From Dipteris shenzhenensis (Eukaryota; Polypodiophyta; Polypodiopsida; Gleicheniales), in NCBI GenBank assembly GCA_047967505.1, contig CM106538.1: a DNA stretch of 64,000 nucleotides, one strand, 5' to 3'. Positions 52,930 to 64,000 of this stretch are shown here, in pieces. The translations under genes and the position numbers were made by a program. Position 1 is the first letter of the stretch; every line of letters starts with the position of its first letter. The notes below the pieces were generated by a model. It saw nothing but the letters and a program-made list of their open reading frames with translations. It was not told where the DNA came from and made no database searches.

Positions 52930-54810
52930 GTTGCTTGTCATAGTGATGTAGGAAATGGTAGATGAACCTTTGTTGATACGTGGGTTGAGGAATAACCCTA
53001 GGATAATGACATTAGGATGTGTCACGATTTCCCCAACGAACACAATGTGCATAGTAGAGTGTTGGCTTGGCTTTAAAATGAGGGCATTCCTTAGTGGGAT
53101 GATTTCCATTGCATACCCCACACCATATGTGATCTCTTTGTGGAAATCGATGGGGGTTTCTAGGAGCATCTTTTGGTGCTTCTTTTCCATTGTTGGCTCA
53201 ACTTGTTTAAAAGATCTGTGGCCAACTCTTCCATGTTGAGCACCTTGGGCATCATGCTTTCATCCCTAGCTACTTCTAAGGTTGAAGCCATTATCATTTG
53301 GGACATATTAGAGGAACCTAAGGATTTATCCTTTTGGGGATTCTTCCTCATGTTATCCCCTAAGCGTATCGCTGTCTTGCTGTATAGCTCAAACGATGTG
53401 GGATTCATAGCAAATAGATGATCATGTAGCTTAGCATCTCATAGCCCTATGAGAAAGTGTGGCAAAAGATGCACATCGCTCATCCTCTTGTGGGTTTCAC
53501 ATTGTGAGTTCAGATGTTTAATCCTAGCGATATAGTCTCTTAAGGACTCAATGTCCTTCTAATTCACCTCATAAAGTTGGTTAATTGGGCTCCATTTGGG
53601 ACCATCGAGGGCAAACCCCACAATGAAAGATTTATGCAATGTGTCCTAATTTATTTTCTCCTCAGGGCTTAAGGATCTAAACCATTGTCCAACCTTGCCA
53701 TCAAGACTTGAGCTAAAAGCACTGACCTTGTCTAGATCCCTGATATCACCAAAGGTCTCACAGATTTTTTCAAATCTCTCAACATGGGAGACTGGGTCTC
53801 CTCCTACAAACTTGGTGATTATCTTGGAGATTATGATAGGCTTGCTCCTTGAGGGGTTGGTATCCCTTCCTAGAAACATTGGTGGTGGAGCGATGGCCCC
53901 CCTTCCTAGCGCTTGCACTAGGATTCTCATAGCTTCATCCGTAAGGACCATTTATGATACAGAAGGAGGTTGTGGAATGGTGGGCTGTGTCCCGTACATT
54001 CGTGGTCCTGATGAAGGGCTCGATGGATTTGATGGCATGAGTTTGGGATGGTAGGATCTAGGCCCACTAGTCATTTGCATTATTACTTCGGTCGGGTTGG
54101 GCCTAACAGGTTGGACTAGAGGTCCTCTAGGGAGTGGTATGTTCCCTGTAGGCATAGGCCTATATCCCACGTTTTGTTTCCAAGGAGGCATCATAGAGTC
54201 TTTTGAGGTGGAGGGTCTTCATTGTGGCCTTCAAGATTACTCCTCTGCCCCCTTTGCTTTAGCATTTGGGACCCTTGTGAGAATGTGGGTCCAAATCCAT
54301 CCCCATAGGATTGTCTGTCATCAAAGAATTGGTATAGTGGGGGTTGATTGCTAGTTAGTACCATGGGACTTGATTCCCTGAGTATTGCTTGTGATATCGG
54401 TAGTTGGGAGGTCCTTTGAGGCTCTATTATTGCCCTAGTCTGCCCAACAATTGGGTTGATGATTTTTGTGATTGGGTCACTGAGCCCAAACCTTCCTAGC
54501 ATGTTTACAAATGAGTCCCTTATTTGAGATGGTGTGGAAGGGGGGTGATTGAGGGCATACTAAACTAGAGTTGGGGAGCTACAGATGCTCTAAGGTTGGG
54601 ATTTTCACTCATCTCTCCATCAAAGCTCATTGAATCTTCAAGCTGGACATCTCAACTTGGGATGGTCCATGCACTGAATGGGCACTAAGTATTGAGGATC
54701 TTGGCTGCATAGTTGTGAAACTTGGCACGTAGCTAGATAAAACGTTTTTTGAGGCACTATCTTTGTGCTCTGGGTCAACCACTAGGATTCTTCCTGATCT
54801 TAAGTGCATG
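52930..54810 (-). pseudogene. gag: Decayed gypsy gag with two zinc knuckles
   Basis: Starts on the minus strand at about 54809 with MHLRSGRILVVDPEHK. The core lies at about 53880-53650: GGDPVSHVERFEKICETFGD and DKVSAFSSSLDGKVGQWFRS, a Retrotrans_gag pattern. Near 53110-53010 one frame reads WCGVCNGNHPTKECPHFKAK and then HCVRWGNRDTS-x-CHYP, two CCHC-type knuckles. Between these are stops and frame changes. Gag would package the RNA; this copy is inactive. Confidence 0.8.
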
Positions 54811-55070
54811 TGTTAGTCTGCATAGTTGATGCCCCAATTCTAGATTGTCTGCCTCAACATAGGGTCAAGGGGAGGCAGCCCCTTGTGGCAGGGTGCGAGG
54901 GTGTGGGGGCAATGCCCCAACTTTTTTTGATTAAAAAATGGGGTTTATTTCAATGCAATTTGCAAGCGAATTTCATCATTTTTCAATGCTTGAGGTCCCT
55001 ACTTTCAGGTGCTATATTACACTTATATCCCTACTTTTTTCTAATTTCTATGTTCCTAGAGCTATGGCAC
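54811..55070. other. Leader region of the decayed gypsy element
   Basis: Non-coding by position; nothing recognised. Confidence 0.35.
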
Positions 55071-55074
55071 CAAC

Positions 55075-55560
55075 CCATGGGGATAGAGCTAAAGGAACAA
55101 CTTGTGGGGTAGAGCTAAAGCAAGGACCCGTGGGGATAGACCTAAAGCAAGGACTCGGTGCGATAGCGCTAAGGTAGCCACCCATAGGGATAGAGCTATG
55201 GCAATGATTCGTGGGGATAGAGCAATGGCAACAATCCATGGGGATAGAGCTATGGCAACAACCCATGGGGATAGAGCTATGGCAACGACCCATGGGGATA
55301 GAGCTAAGTCAACAACCCAAGGGGATAGAGCTATGGCAATGATCCGTGGGCTAAAGCTAAGGCGTCGGATCAATGCTTGTTTTATCGATGGGATACTTGA
55401 TTGATAGTAATTTATTAGGCTGGCGGGTTAGGTACTGACATGTGTCAGGTCATGGGGATAGGGTTAAGCCAATGGGTCAAGACATGTCTGACCGGTGGGA
55501 TAGAGCTAAGGCGACGAGTCATGGGGATAGGAGCTAAGGCGATGACCTATGGGGATAGTC
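55075..55560. repeat. 27-bp minisatellite
   Basis: About ten consecutive units of GGGGATAGAGCTATGGCAAC plus AA-CCCAT, degenerating toward both ends, with more scattered units from 55440 to 55560. Because 27 is a multiple of three, it stays open in several frames, giving repeated 9-residue pseudo-peptides that I do not regard as a protein. Confidence 0.93.
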
Positions 55561-56689
55561 TGGTGATTTTTGAGTTTTTGTTCCAGCTTTGAGTGTTTGT
55601 GGGTGCTATACACTACCTAAACTACCTATACTAAGAAAAAAAAACAAAAAACAACAACATTTGGTGCACAAATGAGAAATTTCTACATGTGGGACTATCA
55701 ACACTCAAAAACCACTTCGAATTTGAGCTTCAATCTTCATTTTTGGGTGTCTTTGTTGAATTCTTTTATCACACACACCTTACCAATCTTCTAAACTACC
55801 TTCCTATCGATTCAAAACACTAAAAAACAAGCTTCACATGATCAAAAATGCTTTCCAGTAAGAAAATGTCAGTTTTCATCTTTTTCTGTCCAAACACACA
55901 CTTCCTCACTCATTCCTCTCCTATAACTCCACTATCAAAGCTCTAAGATAAGCTTGAAATAATGAGAAATGGGTAGATGATGATAGAAGGAAAGTGCAAT
56001 GCAAAGGCATACCTTGAACTCCTTGGTAGTGGTGCCAAAGATGTGTAGACTTGACGATGACGCATGTGTCATGGGGATCTTGAAGGAATAATAATGGAGT
56101 GCCTCCACTCCAAGCTACTCCTTGTGAGGCTATTGCAAAGCACGAGCCATCCGCAAGTGTCACTTAAGTAGCTCTTGATTGCAATGTGTTTCCACAAGAG
56201 AAAGAGAGGGAAAGGGGAGATGGGAGAAGAGACAAAGAAGGGAAGGAGGAGACCAGAATGAATGGGGATGGAGTGGCAAATACAAAGGCACTACAAAGGA
56301 AACAAGAGCACCAAAAAACACTGTTAGAAGAGAAGAGGGAGCTTGTATTTCAAACTTTTGCATCCAACAATGAAGACCAAAGTCAACCAATGTCACCTTT
56401 TGAAGGGAGGGTCAACTTTTTTCTCTTTATACCACTTTGTCTTCTCATTCTTTTACCATCCTCTTGGGCCCATCTAGCTCCAAGACACAATCTTGGCTCT
56501 ACGAACTTGCCACTGTCCATCAAATCACATCACTAACCAGTAATGGCATATTGTAAACCAATCGGTTAACTCGTTTGCAATAAACTTTGCAAATGGGAAC
56601 CGAGGATTTTCATTTACTTTTGGAATATGATCCTTATCTTTGGGCCTCTTGCTACTATTGCATTCATTTGTGAACTTGGTGAATCAGTG
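55561..56689. other. Untranslated region of the decayed gypsy element, nothing recognised
   Basis: AT-rich with scattered short frames. A purine-rich patch lies at 56200-56260. Confidence 0.35.
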
Positions 56690-57185
56690 TATGAGTTTGG
56701 AGCTTGAATGAGGGTGCTAACTAATCATTAACCTAACAAACTAGGGAATAACCACCATATGGTAGTAATCTTTAGCTAGAGGAGATCCAAAACTACCATA
56801 GGAGTAGAGTAGATTTTTTGCAAACGACAATAAAATTGCAAGTGCAATACAAAGGAAGAGCACTTGTACTACTTTCCTACTATGTTCATAGATAAGGCCA
56901 TTAGTAGTTTGACAAGTATCCACATCATTATTTGACCACATGGGCTGAATTGAAGGAATCCTATCTAAAATGCTTTCAATATCAATTCAGCAAGGAAGAA
57001 TTGATGTCAAATCTCAACAGAATCAAACCAAAACTTCAGGAATCATGTAAGAGTTTGGAGCTTGAATGAGGGTGTGAACCAATCATTAAACTAGCACACT
57101 AGGGAACAACCACTAGATGATATTAATATTCAAGAAAATGTACTGGAGGAGAATAGGAGTAGGGTAGCATGTATCCTTTGGCACT
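56690..57185. repeat. Internal duplication beside the right direct repeat
   Basis: GAGTTTGGAGCTTGAATGAG plus GGTG and the following AA-CAATCATTAA...CTAGGGAA-AACCAC occur at about 56694 and again at about 57052, 358 bases apart. Confidence 0.85.
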
Positions 57186-58060
57186 TTGTCAAGTATCCCA
57201 TATGAAGACATATGCCATAGTCTATAGAATGTCAATATGCATTTGTGTTGCATATATCCTTTTGCACTTTGTTAGGCCATATGAATATGTGTTTTACCTA
57301 ATCTGATTAGATTTCATTGTATGGGGAAAAATTTTACACTCTCTCCCTTTCTACAAAATCACTTCTAATATATGTTGGATATATTAATCTTCAAAGAGTT
57401 TTCCACAGTTTCTAAAACATCATGTTCCCATATTCTGATTGAACAAAGAGAAAGGATAGAAACCTTGTATGTTTTTTGTTTTATAAGTGTATTGATTAGA
57501 CATATGCATGTAAAGACATAAAATTTCAAAGAAAAAATGTCAAATAAGCGGAAACCATCTTCCGACTTATCGCCTTATGAACCCTGATATTTTTTCAATT
57601 CTAACAATTCATTGGATAAAGGAAGGAAAAATCCAAAATTTCTCTTTTTACACTACCATCAACGTCCTTATGCACAAGGAGATATATTCAATGGACAATC
57701 ACTATAAATTTGAGTTTATTTAACATTTTCCCCTTCATGTATCATAAGAAATTACTAAGGGGTTGGTGGTCCAAGACAAGTGCTTTAAAACAATGAGGTT
57801 TAGGGTTTGAATTCCATGTGTAGCCAAAGGGAGTAAAATTAAACCCAAATAAACTTTTTCATTTAACTTTTTCTCAAATGTCTATTTTTATTTTGGTCTT
57901 TTCACTGCCGCCCATCATGTTTCTATAGTTGACAACCACCACAATGCCACCAAGTCACCATAAGATGCAAGGAGAGAGGTGGTTGCAGTGCCACCATTCT
58001 TCTTAAGATACTGCAAGTAGAGGTGTGACATAGGAGAGAAGAAGGGCTTGAGATTCAAAT
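57140..58060 (-). repeat. Right direct repeat, probable 5' LTR
   Basis: Counterpart of 46740-47800, with extra segments at about 57240-57290 and 57660-57735. Its high divergence from the left copy indicates an old element. Confidence 0.68.
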
Positions 58061-58149
58061 GAGGTGGTGTAGCTATGAGTGAGGTCACGAGCAAGGTAGG
58101 AGCTATGTGAGTAGGGGAGGAGGAGGGAACTACGCGAGTTTGAAAGGGA

Positions 58150-59430
58150 ATTTGTGGGGTGGAAAAGGGAGGCTATGGATTTAGAAAGGGAAGCAAAGGA
58201 GGCAAAAAGGGAAGCTAGAGTCATCGAGGCAAGAGGCCATCGACCCCAATCCATCCAATCACGCACAATTGGCAATACAAGAAGCCACATCAGCCAATCA
58301 AGGGAAATTTAGGCCTCAAAATATTCCATTAACCATGCCAGTACTCGGACCTCAACCACCACCACCATGAATTAATCCCACGAATCAAGTATTGGTGGAA
58401 GAGCTGCTTGATTAGGGAGACCCCAAACCTACCTTTAGTGGAAACAACTATCCCCAAAATGGTGACAATGCAAATAGGTCTAGCATTATAACTCACTACA
58501 TTATACAAGATGACCAATACATTCCAGTCTACTAGATGGCACCAATTCCTCAAAGAATAGGATATATGAACAGCCTGGACAAGACACCACCTATTCAATG
58601 CCATACGTGTCAAGGGCCACACCCAAACAATGAGTGTCCATATAAGAGGCAATTTAGTCATCCCATCACATCTGCACCAGCATCTAATACACCACCACCA
58701 TTGTGCAATGGGTGTGGTGTGGACCATCTTTTTAAGGATTGCTTAATGAGAACACCAAGTCCACAAGCCTTAACTTGTTAAGCATTAAGAGAGGCCAACT
58801 ATCATCAGTATCCTAGAATGTAATCATGAGGTTGCAAGCTAAAGCCCTTAATAAAGAGCTTCACAAACAAGCCAAAAGGGATAAAGCTAGCATGTCACAT
58901 CCTAGAGAGGCAACTGAATTAGCACGAGTACGCACCAACGAGTAAGGACCAAGGGTGCAACAAAGATTGGGAAGGGACACAATAAGGTCATCATCCAAGA
59001 TGGGTCAGATGAAGACATAGCCTCCCTAGCAACATCATCTTCCTTTGATGATACTTTCTCAAATAGTACCAGCAACAAGCACCTACATGAGGCAAATGGA
59101 GGAACAATAAGGGCTTTAGCCCATGGCCAAGCCACAACACCTAAGAGTCACAGTGAATATCCCAACCCATGGGTGGGGAAACAATATCTCACCGAGGTGC
59201 ATAAATTGGTACGCAAGTGCCAAGAGGAATGTGAGTAGAGGCCTAAGGAAAGCAAGAGTATTGATACAATTCATCCAAGATATGATATAACCACTCGAGC
59301 CTAAAAATCCTTGCAAATACGTGAAAGGGTAGATGAAGAATGTGTGTCATTCCCTTCAATAGAGGGATCCACCCTAATGCAACGGATGTTGGAAGAATAC
59401 CCCACCTTGCAACAACTAAAGGAGGATTAA
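58150..59430 (+). pseudogene. gag: Plus-strand gag-like remnant with two zinc knuckles
   Basis: The frame passing 58536-58781 reads IQCHTCQGPHPNNECPYKRQ and LCNGCGVDHLFKDCL, two CCHC-type knuckles separated by 20-25 residues. Upstream (58250-58530) the same frame carries Pro/Gln-rich sequence (MPVLGPQPPPP). Downstream is low-complexity sequence ending EEYPTLQQLKED near 59425. Stops interrupt it. The orientation is opposite to the decayed gypsy on its left, so it belongs to a different insertion. Confidence 0.65.
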
Positions 59431-60480
59431 CATGTCCTTATATGTTTCAGCATATCGTAGGACTGTGTTGAAGCTCATTATAATCATGAGGAATCCATTG
59501 AGCCTTTGTAGTCCTGGCGATAGAATCGGCACCTTGTTCCAAGACCGAAGCGCAAAAGCGATGGTAGGTTCTTGTGGGTCTATATCCTCTTCGGGAATAA
59601 GTTCTTGTGGATGGACCAGCTCTTTGATGAGTCCAAGTCTGAGGTACATGCTAGGCTTGGCAGGTGGTACTTTAGAACCCAGTGCACCCTTCCCTTTTTC
59701 AACAGGTAGGTTCTTGTGTAACTACTGCAGCTGCTCATAAAGCTGATTCTTGTAGTAGGATCAAGCAAGGATGCAAGGGGGTATCCCATGGTCATACCTT
59801 GGTTGTATCTTTCCTTGAAGTTCCAGCAGTGGGTTCTTGTGATGCTACCTCATTTTTAGAGGTACGTTGTTGTGGTACCACTGAGTTCTTGCCATTGGGT
59901 GGCCTTGCAAGGGTGGAGTCCTAATGGGTAACCCAATGGTGGATGTGGAGGTGCAGTGGGGGGGCTTAGGTACCCAGATACACCAATTACCCTCTTAGTA
60001 ACATTGGACTTGGAGCAGCCATTTAGAGATCCATCGAGGTTGATTCTCTTATTTCCTACCCATTGACATACATCATGTTATTCGAGATATCCTTGGTCTT
60101 GCAGATGGCAGGAGAGAGGGGGTGGGAAGCAAGGGGGGACATGAAGTCACACTTAGAGAGGAATTTTCTGTGGGGTGCCAAGTGTCGATAGGAAGGGCTT
60201 CACTTTGGATAAAATGGGCTTTTACTTTCTTTGGGGGGAAAAACGGAGGAAGGGCTATTGATACAGAAGGTATGGTCAAGAGTATGATACTCACACTGGT
60301 AGACATAGATTTGGACTTGATAGCCACAGAAGTGGACGAGGAAGCCTTGGTTGTATTCAAGGGGGTTGCTACCTTGCTTCCCAAAGCTAGCATGGGGATA
60401 AAATTGCCAGTTGACAATGGACCTAAGATATGAGAGCCGATAGAGATAACTAAGGTGCAACCCTCATTTTGGTAAGTATT
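59431..60480. other. Unassigned stretch with a recurring TTCTTGTGG motif
   Basis: GTTCTTGTGG or close variants appear at about 59568, 59602, 59708, 59747, 59831, 59869 and 59886. A 114-codon Ser/Thr/Pro-rich minus-strand frame (60073-60417) has no recognised domain. It may be the minus-strand continuation of the protease remnant. Confidence 0.4.
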
Positions 60481-60850
60481 GTTGTGCGTTCACACCAACC
60501 AATTCAGCAATTAACCTCCTAGCACCAAGTTCTACCAAGGATGACCTATTCGTCCATGGCACTTGCAAGCATAACATAACATCTACTTGCCACAACATGG
60601 CTATTTATTGATATGGGTAATTATACGTGACCTATTGTGGGATGGATCTTTCCATTCACAATGCATACCATGACAGGCATGGGCTCTAAGGTTATCTCAA
60701 ACTTTAGGAGTTGAGTGCACATTTTGTAAGATATAAGGGAACCATTGTGGCTCACCCCATGGTCAATGAAGGCCTCTAATGTCTCTCTGCACAACTAAAA
60801 ATTCCACTTGTACCTTGGTAGGGGCAATGGTGAGATCCTCTAGTACATAT
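60481..60850 (-). pseudogene. pol: Decayed retropepsin-like protease
   Basis: One minus-strand frame reads AFIDHGVSHNGSLISYKMCT, EPMPVMVCIVNGK, IGHV and later VILGRTWC-x-EVNC-x-IGW. This matches the plan of gypsy aspartic proteases (IDSGASHNFIS ... ILGxxWL). The active-site Thr/Ser is His here (DHG), and a stop interrupts the last strand. It lies downstream of integrase on this strand, which is not the normal order. Confidence 0.6.
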
Positions 60851-61990
60851 GCCTTAGAAATTGTTATTAACTTTGAGTTCTTTGCTTTAGCCTACCGAGC
60901 ATAGCTTCCTCGATCACTCGTCACTTCATATGAGCGACCTCCTTCTTAAGCTCCTTTTCATGATGGATGGTCTGCAGCATCTAGAGACCTGAATAGCATT
61001 AAGCTTGCAAGCTTGCTACCATTGATATATCCATCCATCTCACGACTTTGCAAGGTCACGAGATTCTACATGACCCTTGTGGTGTTATTTCCTTGACCCG
61101 ATAAGGACCCATTCCTAGATATTTCAATTTGTGCTTCATGTTTCTCATGCTATATAGTAGCAGAATATTACCCTCCTTTAAATTCTTGCTTCGTATATTG
61201 TGGTCAAACCCACCTTTTACGGCATGATTTCTCAACTTTTATGCCATAGGCCGATCTTAACTTGGTTTCATCCAACTTTTCTAGCTCAATCAGCCTTTTG
61301 GGAATCGTCTCCTTTGATAATCAATCTCTAATTGCAACTCTGAGGCTTGGAACAATAAATTCCACTATATGACTGCCTCTACCCCAAACATTAGACTAAA
61401 GGATGTGTAGTTAGTGGCGACCTTATACGCCGTTTGATAAGCCCATAGTGCCATGGTAAGATTATGTTCCCAGTTGTTACGATTGGGCTTGATCGTGCAT
61501 GTCATGGTCTGACTCAAGATTTTGTTCGAGCTCTTGGCTTGGCCATTTTCTCTTGGTCGATGAGAAACTCACTCATTTAAATGCAAATTGTATCATTGAT
61601 AAAATGTGTTCCTTGATCGCTTACTATTTCCAGTGGAAGGCCAAAGTGCAATATCACATTCTTATACAGAAACTATGTGGTTGTCCATGCATCTACCTTC
61701 TTGGTGGCCTTCGCCTCTACCCACTTTGTGAAGTAGTCTGTATCCACGATTATGTAATGGGCCTAAGCCCCCTTAGTTATCGGACTAATAGGTCCCATGA
61801 AATCAATGCCCCACTTTTTGAAGGAATGATCTGTAAGGACTCCTATTAAAGGCATATAGTCCTCATATTGGGGAATGGAGGCCCACTAGCAAGGGTCATA
61901 ACGTTTGACAAACTTGGCCGCATCAACAAAGAGCATGTTGTGGTAAACGCCAATGGCCTAGCATGTACCCAGTGTAAAGTTATACACATG
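60850..61990 (-). pseudogene. pol: Decayed gypsy integrase
   Basis: Minus-strand reading from about 61960: HSFKKWGIDFMGPISPITKG, YFTKWVEAKATKKVDAWTTT, HFGLPLEIVSDQGTHFIND (catalytic core, first two Asp visible), then MALWAYQTAYKVATNYTSFS, LMFGVEAVI and ELEKLDE of the C-terminal part. At least four stops. The motif wording is that of plant Athila/Tat-type integrases. Confidence 0.82.
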
Positions 61991-62772
61991 TTATGTACCA
62001 CTAATAGAGGATAAGGAAAGATAAGGGTGATGAAGCACTCACATTGTGTGCTTGTTCTCTCTCTCGCTCTAGCTCGTGCATCCTATGTACCCCTTCAACT
62101 GGTATTAGAACTCGTGGTCAGTTAGGGACCAAGAGAGCATGGAGCTAACTGTGTGATTCAGAAGTTGAGGCAAATTGAGTAGGACTTAATTCAAGGTGAC
62201 TTGTAGCAAAGGCCATAGGAGGCTGTTTAGAGCAGCCTGCTTAAGAAGTGAAGGTACAGCAAAGGAGGAAGCCTAGATAGATTCCTCGACCATTCACATC
62301 GTTGAAGTAACAATCTCAAAAAATTTTGAAGTCACATTCACAGCGAGAAAGATATAGAATTCATTGTAGAGCCCATTCTATTCATTCTATGAGGGTCTTG
62401 TGGAAGTCATGCAAGAAATGACAGCTTGACAACCCTTCATTGTTTTGGGCATAACTTTTACTTACGACATTGGATTTGGGTGTTCTAGTGCTCAAATTGA
62501 ATAGTACATCAAGCTCTATGCATCCAAGTAGTTATAGTTGGCATTCTATAATGTTTAAAGATCTCTATTTCATGCACTACAGCGTTGATCTGTTTTGGGA
62601 CAGCAAGTCAAAATCTGCTCATTTCACATGCATTTCTAATCCATTCGAAGTGTAGTCCTAATCCATTTGAAGTGCTTAGCGGTGGCTTCCTTTGAATCTC
62701 ATTCAATAAGCAATCAGCTGATGGAGTGCTAATTTCACTTACATATTAGACTATAAGCTTTTGGAAGGTGTA
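61991..62772. other. Unassigned; contains a degenerate primer-binding-like site
   Basis: TGGTATTAGAACTCGTGG at 62099 in plus orientation resembles a decayed initiator-Met primer-binding site, so an old LTR may end there. No coding motif was found. Confidence 0.4.
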
Positions 62773-63499
62773 TGTGTTAGATATCAATGCTCCACTCTCG
62801 TGTAACTACGCGGGAACCAGCTAACTCTACTTGTAAGCCCCCCATATGAGGAGAAGGCATTTGAGTAGCTCGGTTATCCGGTAGGTCCTGGTTTAGACAC
62901 TAGATGGGGGCCATGTGTGGCCTGATGGCCGAACGGCTTCAGATAGAGTTGGCACACTGCCAACTAGGCTACATGCAAGTACGGGAAGGCATCCCATGAC
63001 TGACCGCGCTGAGGGTAGATGGAGCATTTCTCGAGGCAGCCCACTCTTGGGTTGCGGGGCCCATTCGGAACCTCAAATGCCCGGATTGGGCCGAATGGAG
63101 ACCATAGGTTAGTTGCTCTATTTTGCACACCGGTTCTGTCATGTTGTCGGTGGCCTATTTTGGGACCAACCCCCAGTCGGCCGTTCTGGGCAGATAGGGT
63201 CGGTCACCCAATTGGCTCTAATCGACTACTTGTGGTGACTATATAAGAGCAAGCCCGTGAAGCCCATTTCATCATTGGCTACAGCAACCTTGATTCCTTA
63301 GCATCCAGCCTCCGTCTTCTATTGTTTCCAGCTCACCATCAAAGCTTCTTTCACAGGAGTGCATGGCTGGGAGGCAACGCCATCTATTATATCAGTTTTA
63401 CAGTAATCAAAATTTTGATTCTCCATACTATCTATTTTTCTCTCTTGCGTATGAGATCCTATTATCTATTGAGCACAGACGTTGTATTGTTTTCTTACA
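62773..63499 (+). repeat. 5' LTR of a copia element
   Basis: 727 bases from TGTGTTAGATATC to TTTTCTTACA, followed at once by a perfect primer-binding site. A TATA box (CTATATAAGAG) lies at 63240. The solo copy at 44370-45061 confirms both ends. The element continues beyond the window, so its 3' LTR is not seen. Confidence 0.92.
63236..63252 (+). promoter_or_regulatory. LTR TATA box
   Basis: ACTATATAAGAGC lies about 250 bases before the LTR end. The equivalent in the solo LTR is at about 44618-44630 (minus strand). Confidence 0.65.
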
Positions 63500-63512
63500 T
63501 GGTATCAGAGCC
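63500..63512 (+). other. Primer-binding site of the copia element
   Basis: TGGTATCAGAGCC directly follows the LTR and is complementary to the 3' end of initiator methionine tRNA. Confidence 0.92.
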
Positions 63513-63569
63513 TGGACTCTAGTAAGAAGATTTGGTAGTGTGTTTCTGTTTGTGAGCAGATTGTGAGAG

Positions 63570-64000
63570 ATGGCCCAGCCCGCAAGACTGCGAATCCCAC
63601 CGTTCGGCAAAAGTGAAAAGTTGGACGGCTCTAACTATCCACTTTGGAAGTTCAAGATGAAGACCATCCTAAGCGCATACGAGCTTTGGGACACTGCTAC
63701 TGGGCTAGACATGAAGCTGGTCCGAGACCGACCAATGCAGCACAACAGATGGTACCAACTGCGAATGAGATTCTCGCGTGGATAAGAAGAAATGCAGATG
63801 CACTGTGTTCTATTGTCTGCAGTGCAAGTGATTCCCTCATGGCATTAATTCAACATGTCACCACAACGGAAGAGGCATGGACGGACTTGAAAAATTAGTA
63901 CGAGACCACGAATAGACTCAACTCGAGAATGAGAAACTGTCTGAGTCTGAAATGACAGAGAAGTTCATCACCAGGGTGAAGAATCTGCACGATCAGATGA
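63570..64000 (+). pseudogene. gag: Copia gag, N-terminal part, frameshifted and cut by the window end
   Basis: Starts MAQPARLRIPPFGKSEKLDG and continues SNYPLWKFKMKTILSAYELW, the conserved start of UBN2-type copia gag. Near 63735 the frame shifts, and the continuation reads NEILAWIRRNADALCSIVCS and TTEEAWTDLKN, followed by a TAG at 63897-63899. Beyond it the recognisable RNCLSLK and EKFITRVKNLHDQM segments run to the end of the window. Gag would form the particle shell. The frameshift and stop mean this copy is probably inactive, though the LTR and primer-binding site look well preserved. Confidence 0.85.

Larger units (their letters stand above)
46740..58060 (-). mobile_element. Long decayed Ty3/gypsy element between direct repeats
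   Basis: Direct repeats of about 1 kb (46740-47800 and 57140-58060) bracket minus-strand gypsy sequence in coding order: gag (54810-52950), reverse transcriptase (about 51660), RNase H (about 51150), integrase (about 50600-50150) and integrase tail (49953-49760). The leader side holds a 27-bp minisatellite and the 3' side a hairpin-repeat array. All frames are broken. That the direct repeats are the LTRs is an inference from position; TG/CA ends and the primer-binding site could not be fixed. Confidence 0.6.

Noticed and set aside
55048-55404. Tandem nine-residue repeat 'proteins' on both strands
   Set aside because: They result from a 27-bp minisatellite being a multiple of three. No start context, domain or extension beyond the array.

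Overview
This is plant nuclear DNA. A single recognisable host gene is spread across the first 41 kb on the plus strand, and nearly everything else is retrotransposon sequence. The mix of Ty3/gypsy elements (including the plant-specific Tat type with two RNase H domains), Ty1/copia, L1-type LINEs and a second LINE type, together with very large introns, suggests a vascular plant with a large, repeat-rich genome. A fern or lycophyte would fit, but the sequence alone does not settle the lineage.

Host gene. Seven exons (6169-6265, 31896-31966, 32108-32159, 32408-32456, 32547-32693, 33120-33239, 41205-41349) join in frame through GT-AG introns. They give the last 226 residues of a queuine tRNA-ribosyltransferase accessory subunit 2 (QTRT2/QTRTD1 family). 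The zinc site is complete (C-x-C-x2-C-x25-H) and its histidine lies across the last intron. Two introns are huge (25.6 kb and 8.0 kb) because they have filled with transposons. The exons for the N-terminal half were not found and probably lie upstream of the window.

Left part (1-6168): an LTR-like block, a decayed minus-strand gypsy remnant with primer-binding site and reverse transcriptase, and a 1.02 kb DNA-transposon-like insertion with a 9-bp target duplication sitting in that gypsy's LTR.

Giant intron (6266-31895): LTR-like fragments (6.6-8.6 kb); a minus-strand APE-type LINE (9.0-12.3 kb); a plus-strand L1 element with an internal deletion (about 12.35-23.64 kb), split by a 9.05 kb Tat-type Ty3/gypsy element with both LTRs (14038-23085); then a nearly full-length minus-strand L1 with target duplications (23831-30653).

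Intron 33240-41204: a LINE 3' end, a cluster of small copia LTRs and gag pieces (33.8-37.6 kb), and a plus-strand chromovirus remnant (38.2-39.2 kb).

Downstream of the gene (41.35-64 kb): tandem duplications, a 106-nt alternating purine-pyrimidine tract, an L1 3' fragment, old minus-strand gypsy remnants (one carrying a solo copia LTR), a long decayed gypsy between two roughly 1 kb direct repeats (46.7-58.1 kb) with a striking hairpin-repeat array and minisatellites, a plus-strand gag remnant, a minus-strand integrase/protease remnant, and at the right edge the 5' LTR, primer-binding site and gag start of a copia element that runs out of the window. No rRNA, tRNA, CRISPR array or prokaryotic feature was seen.
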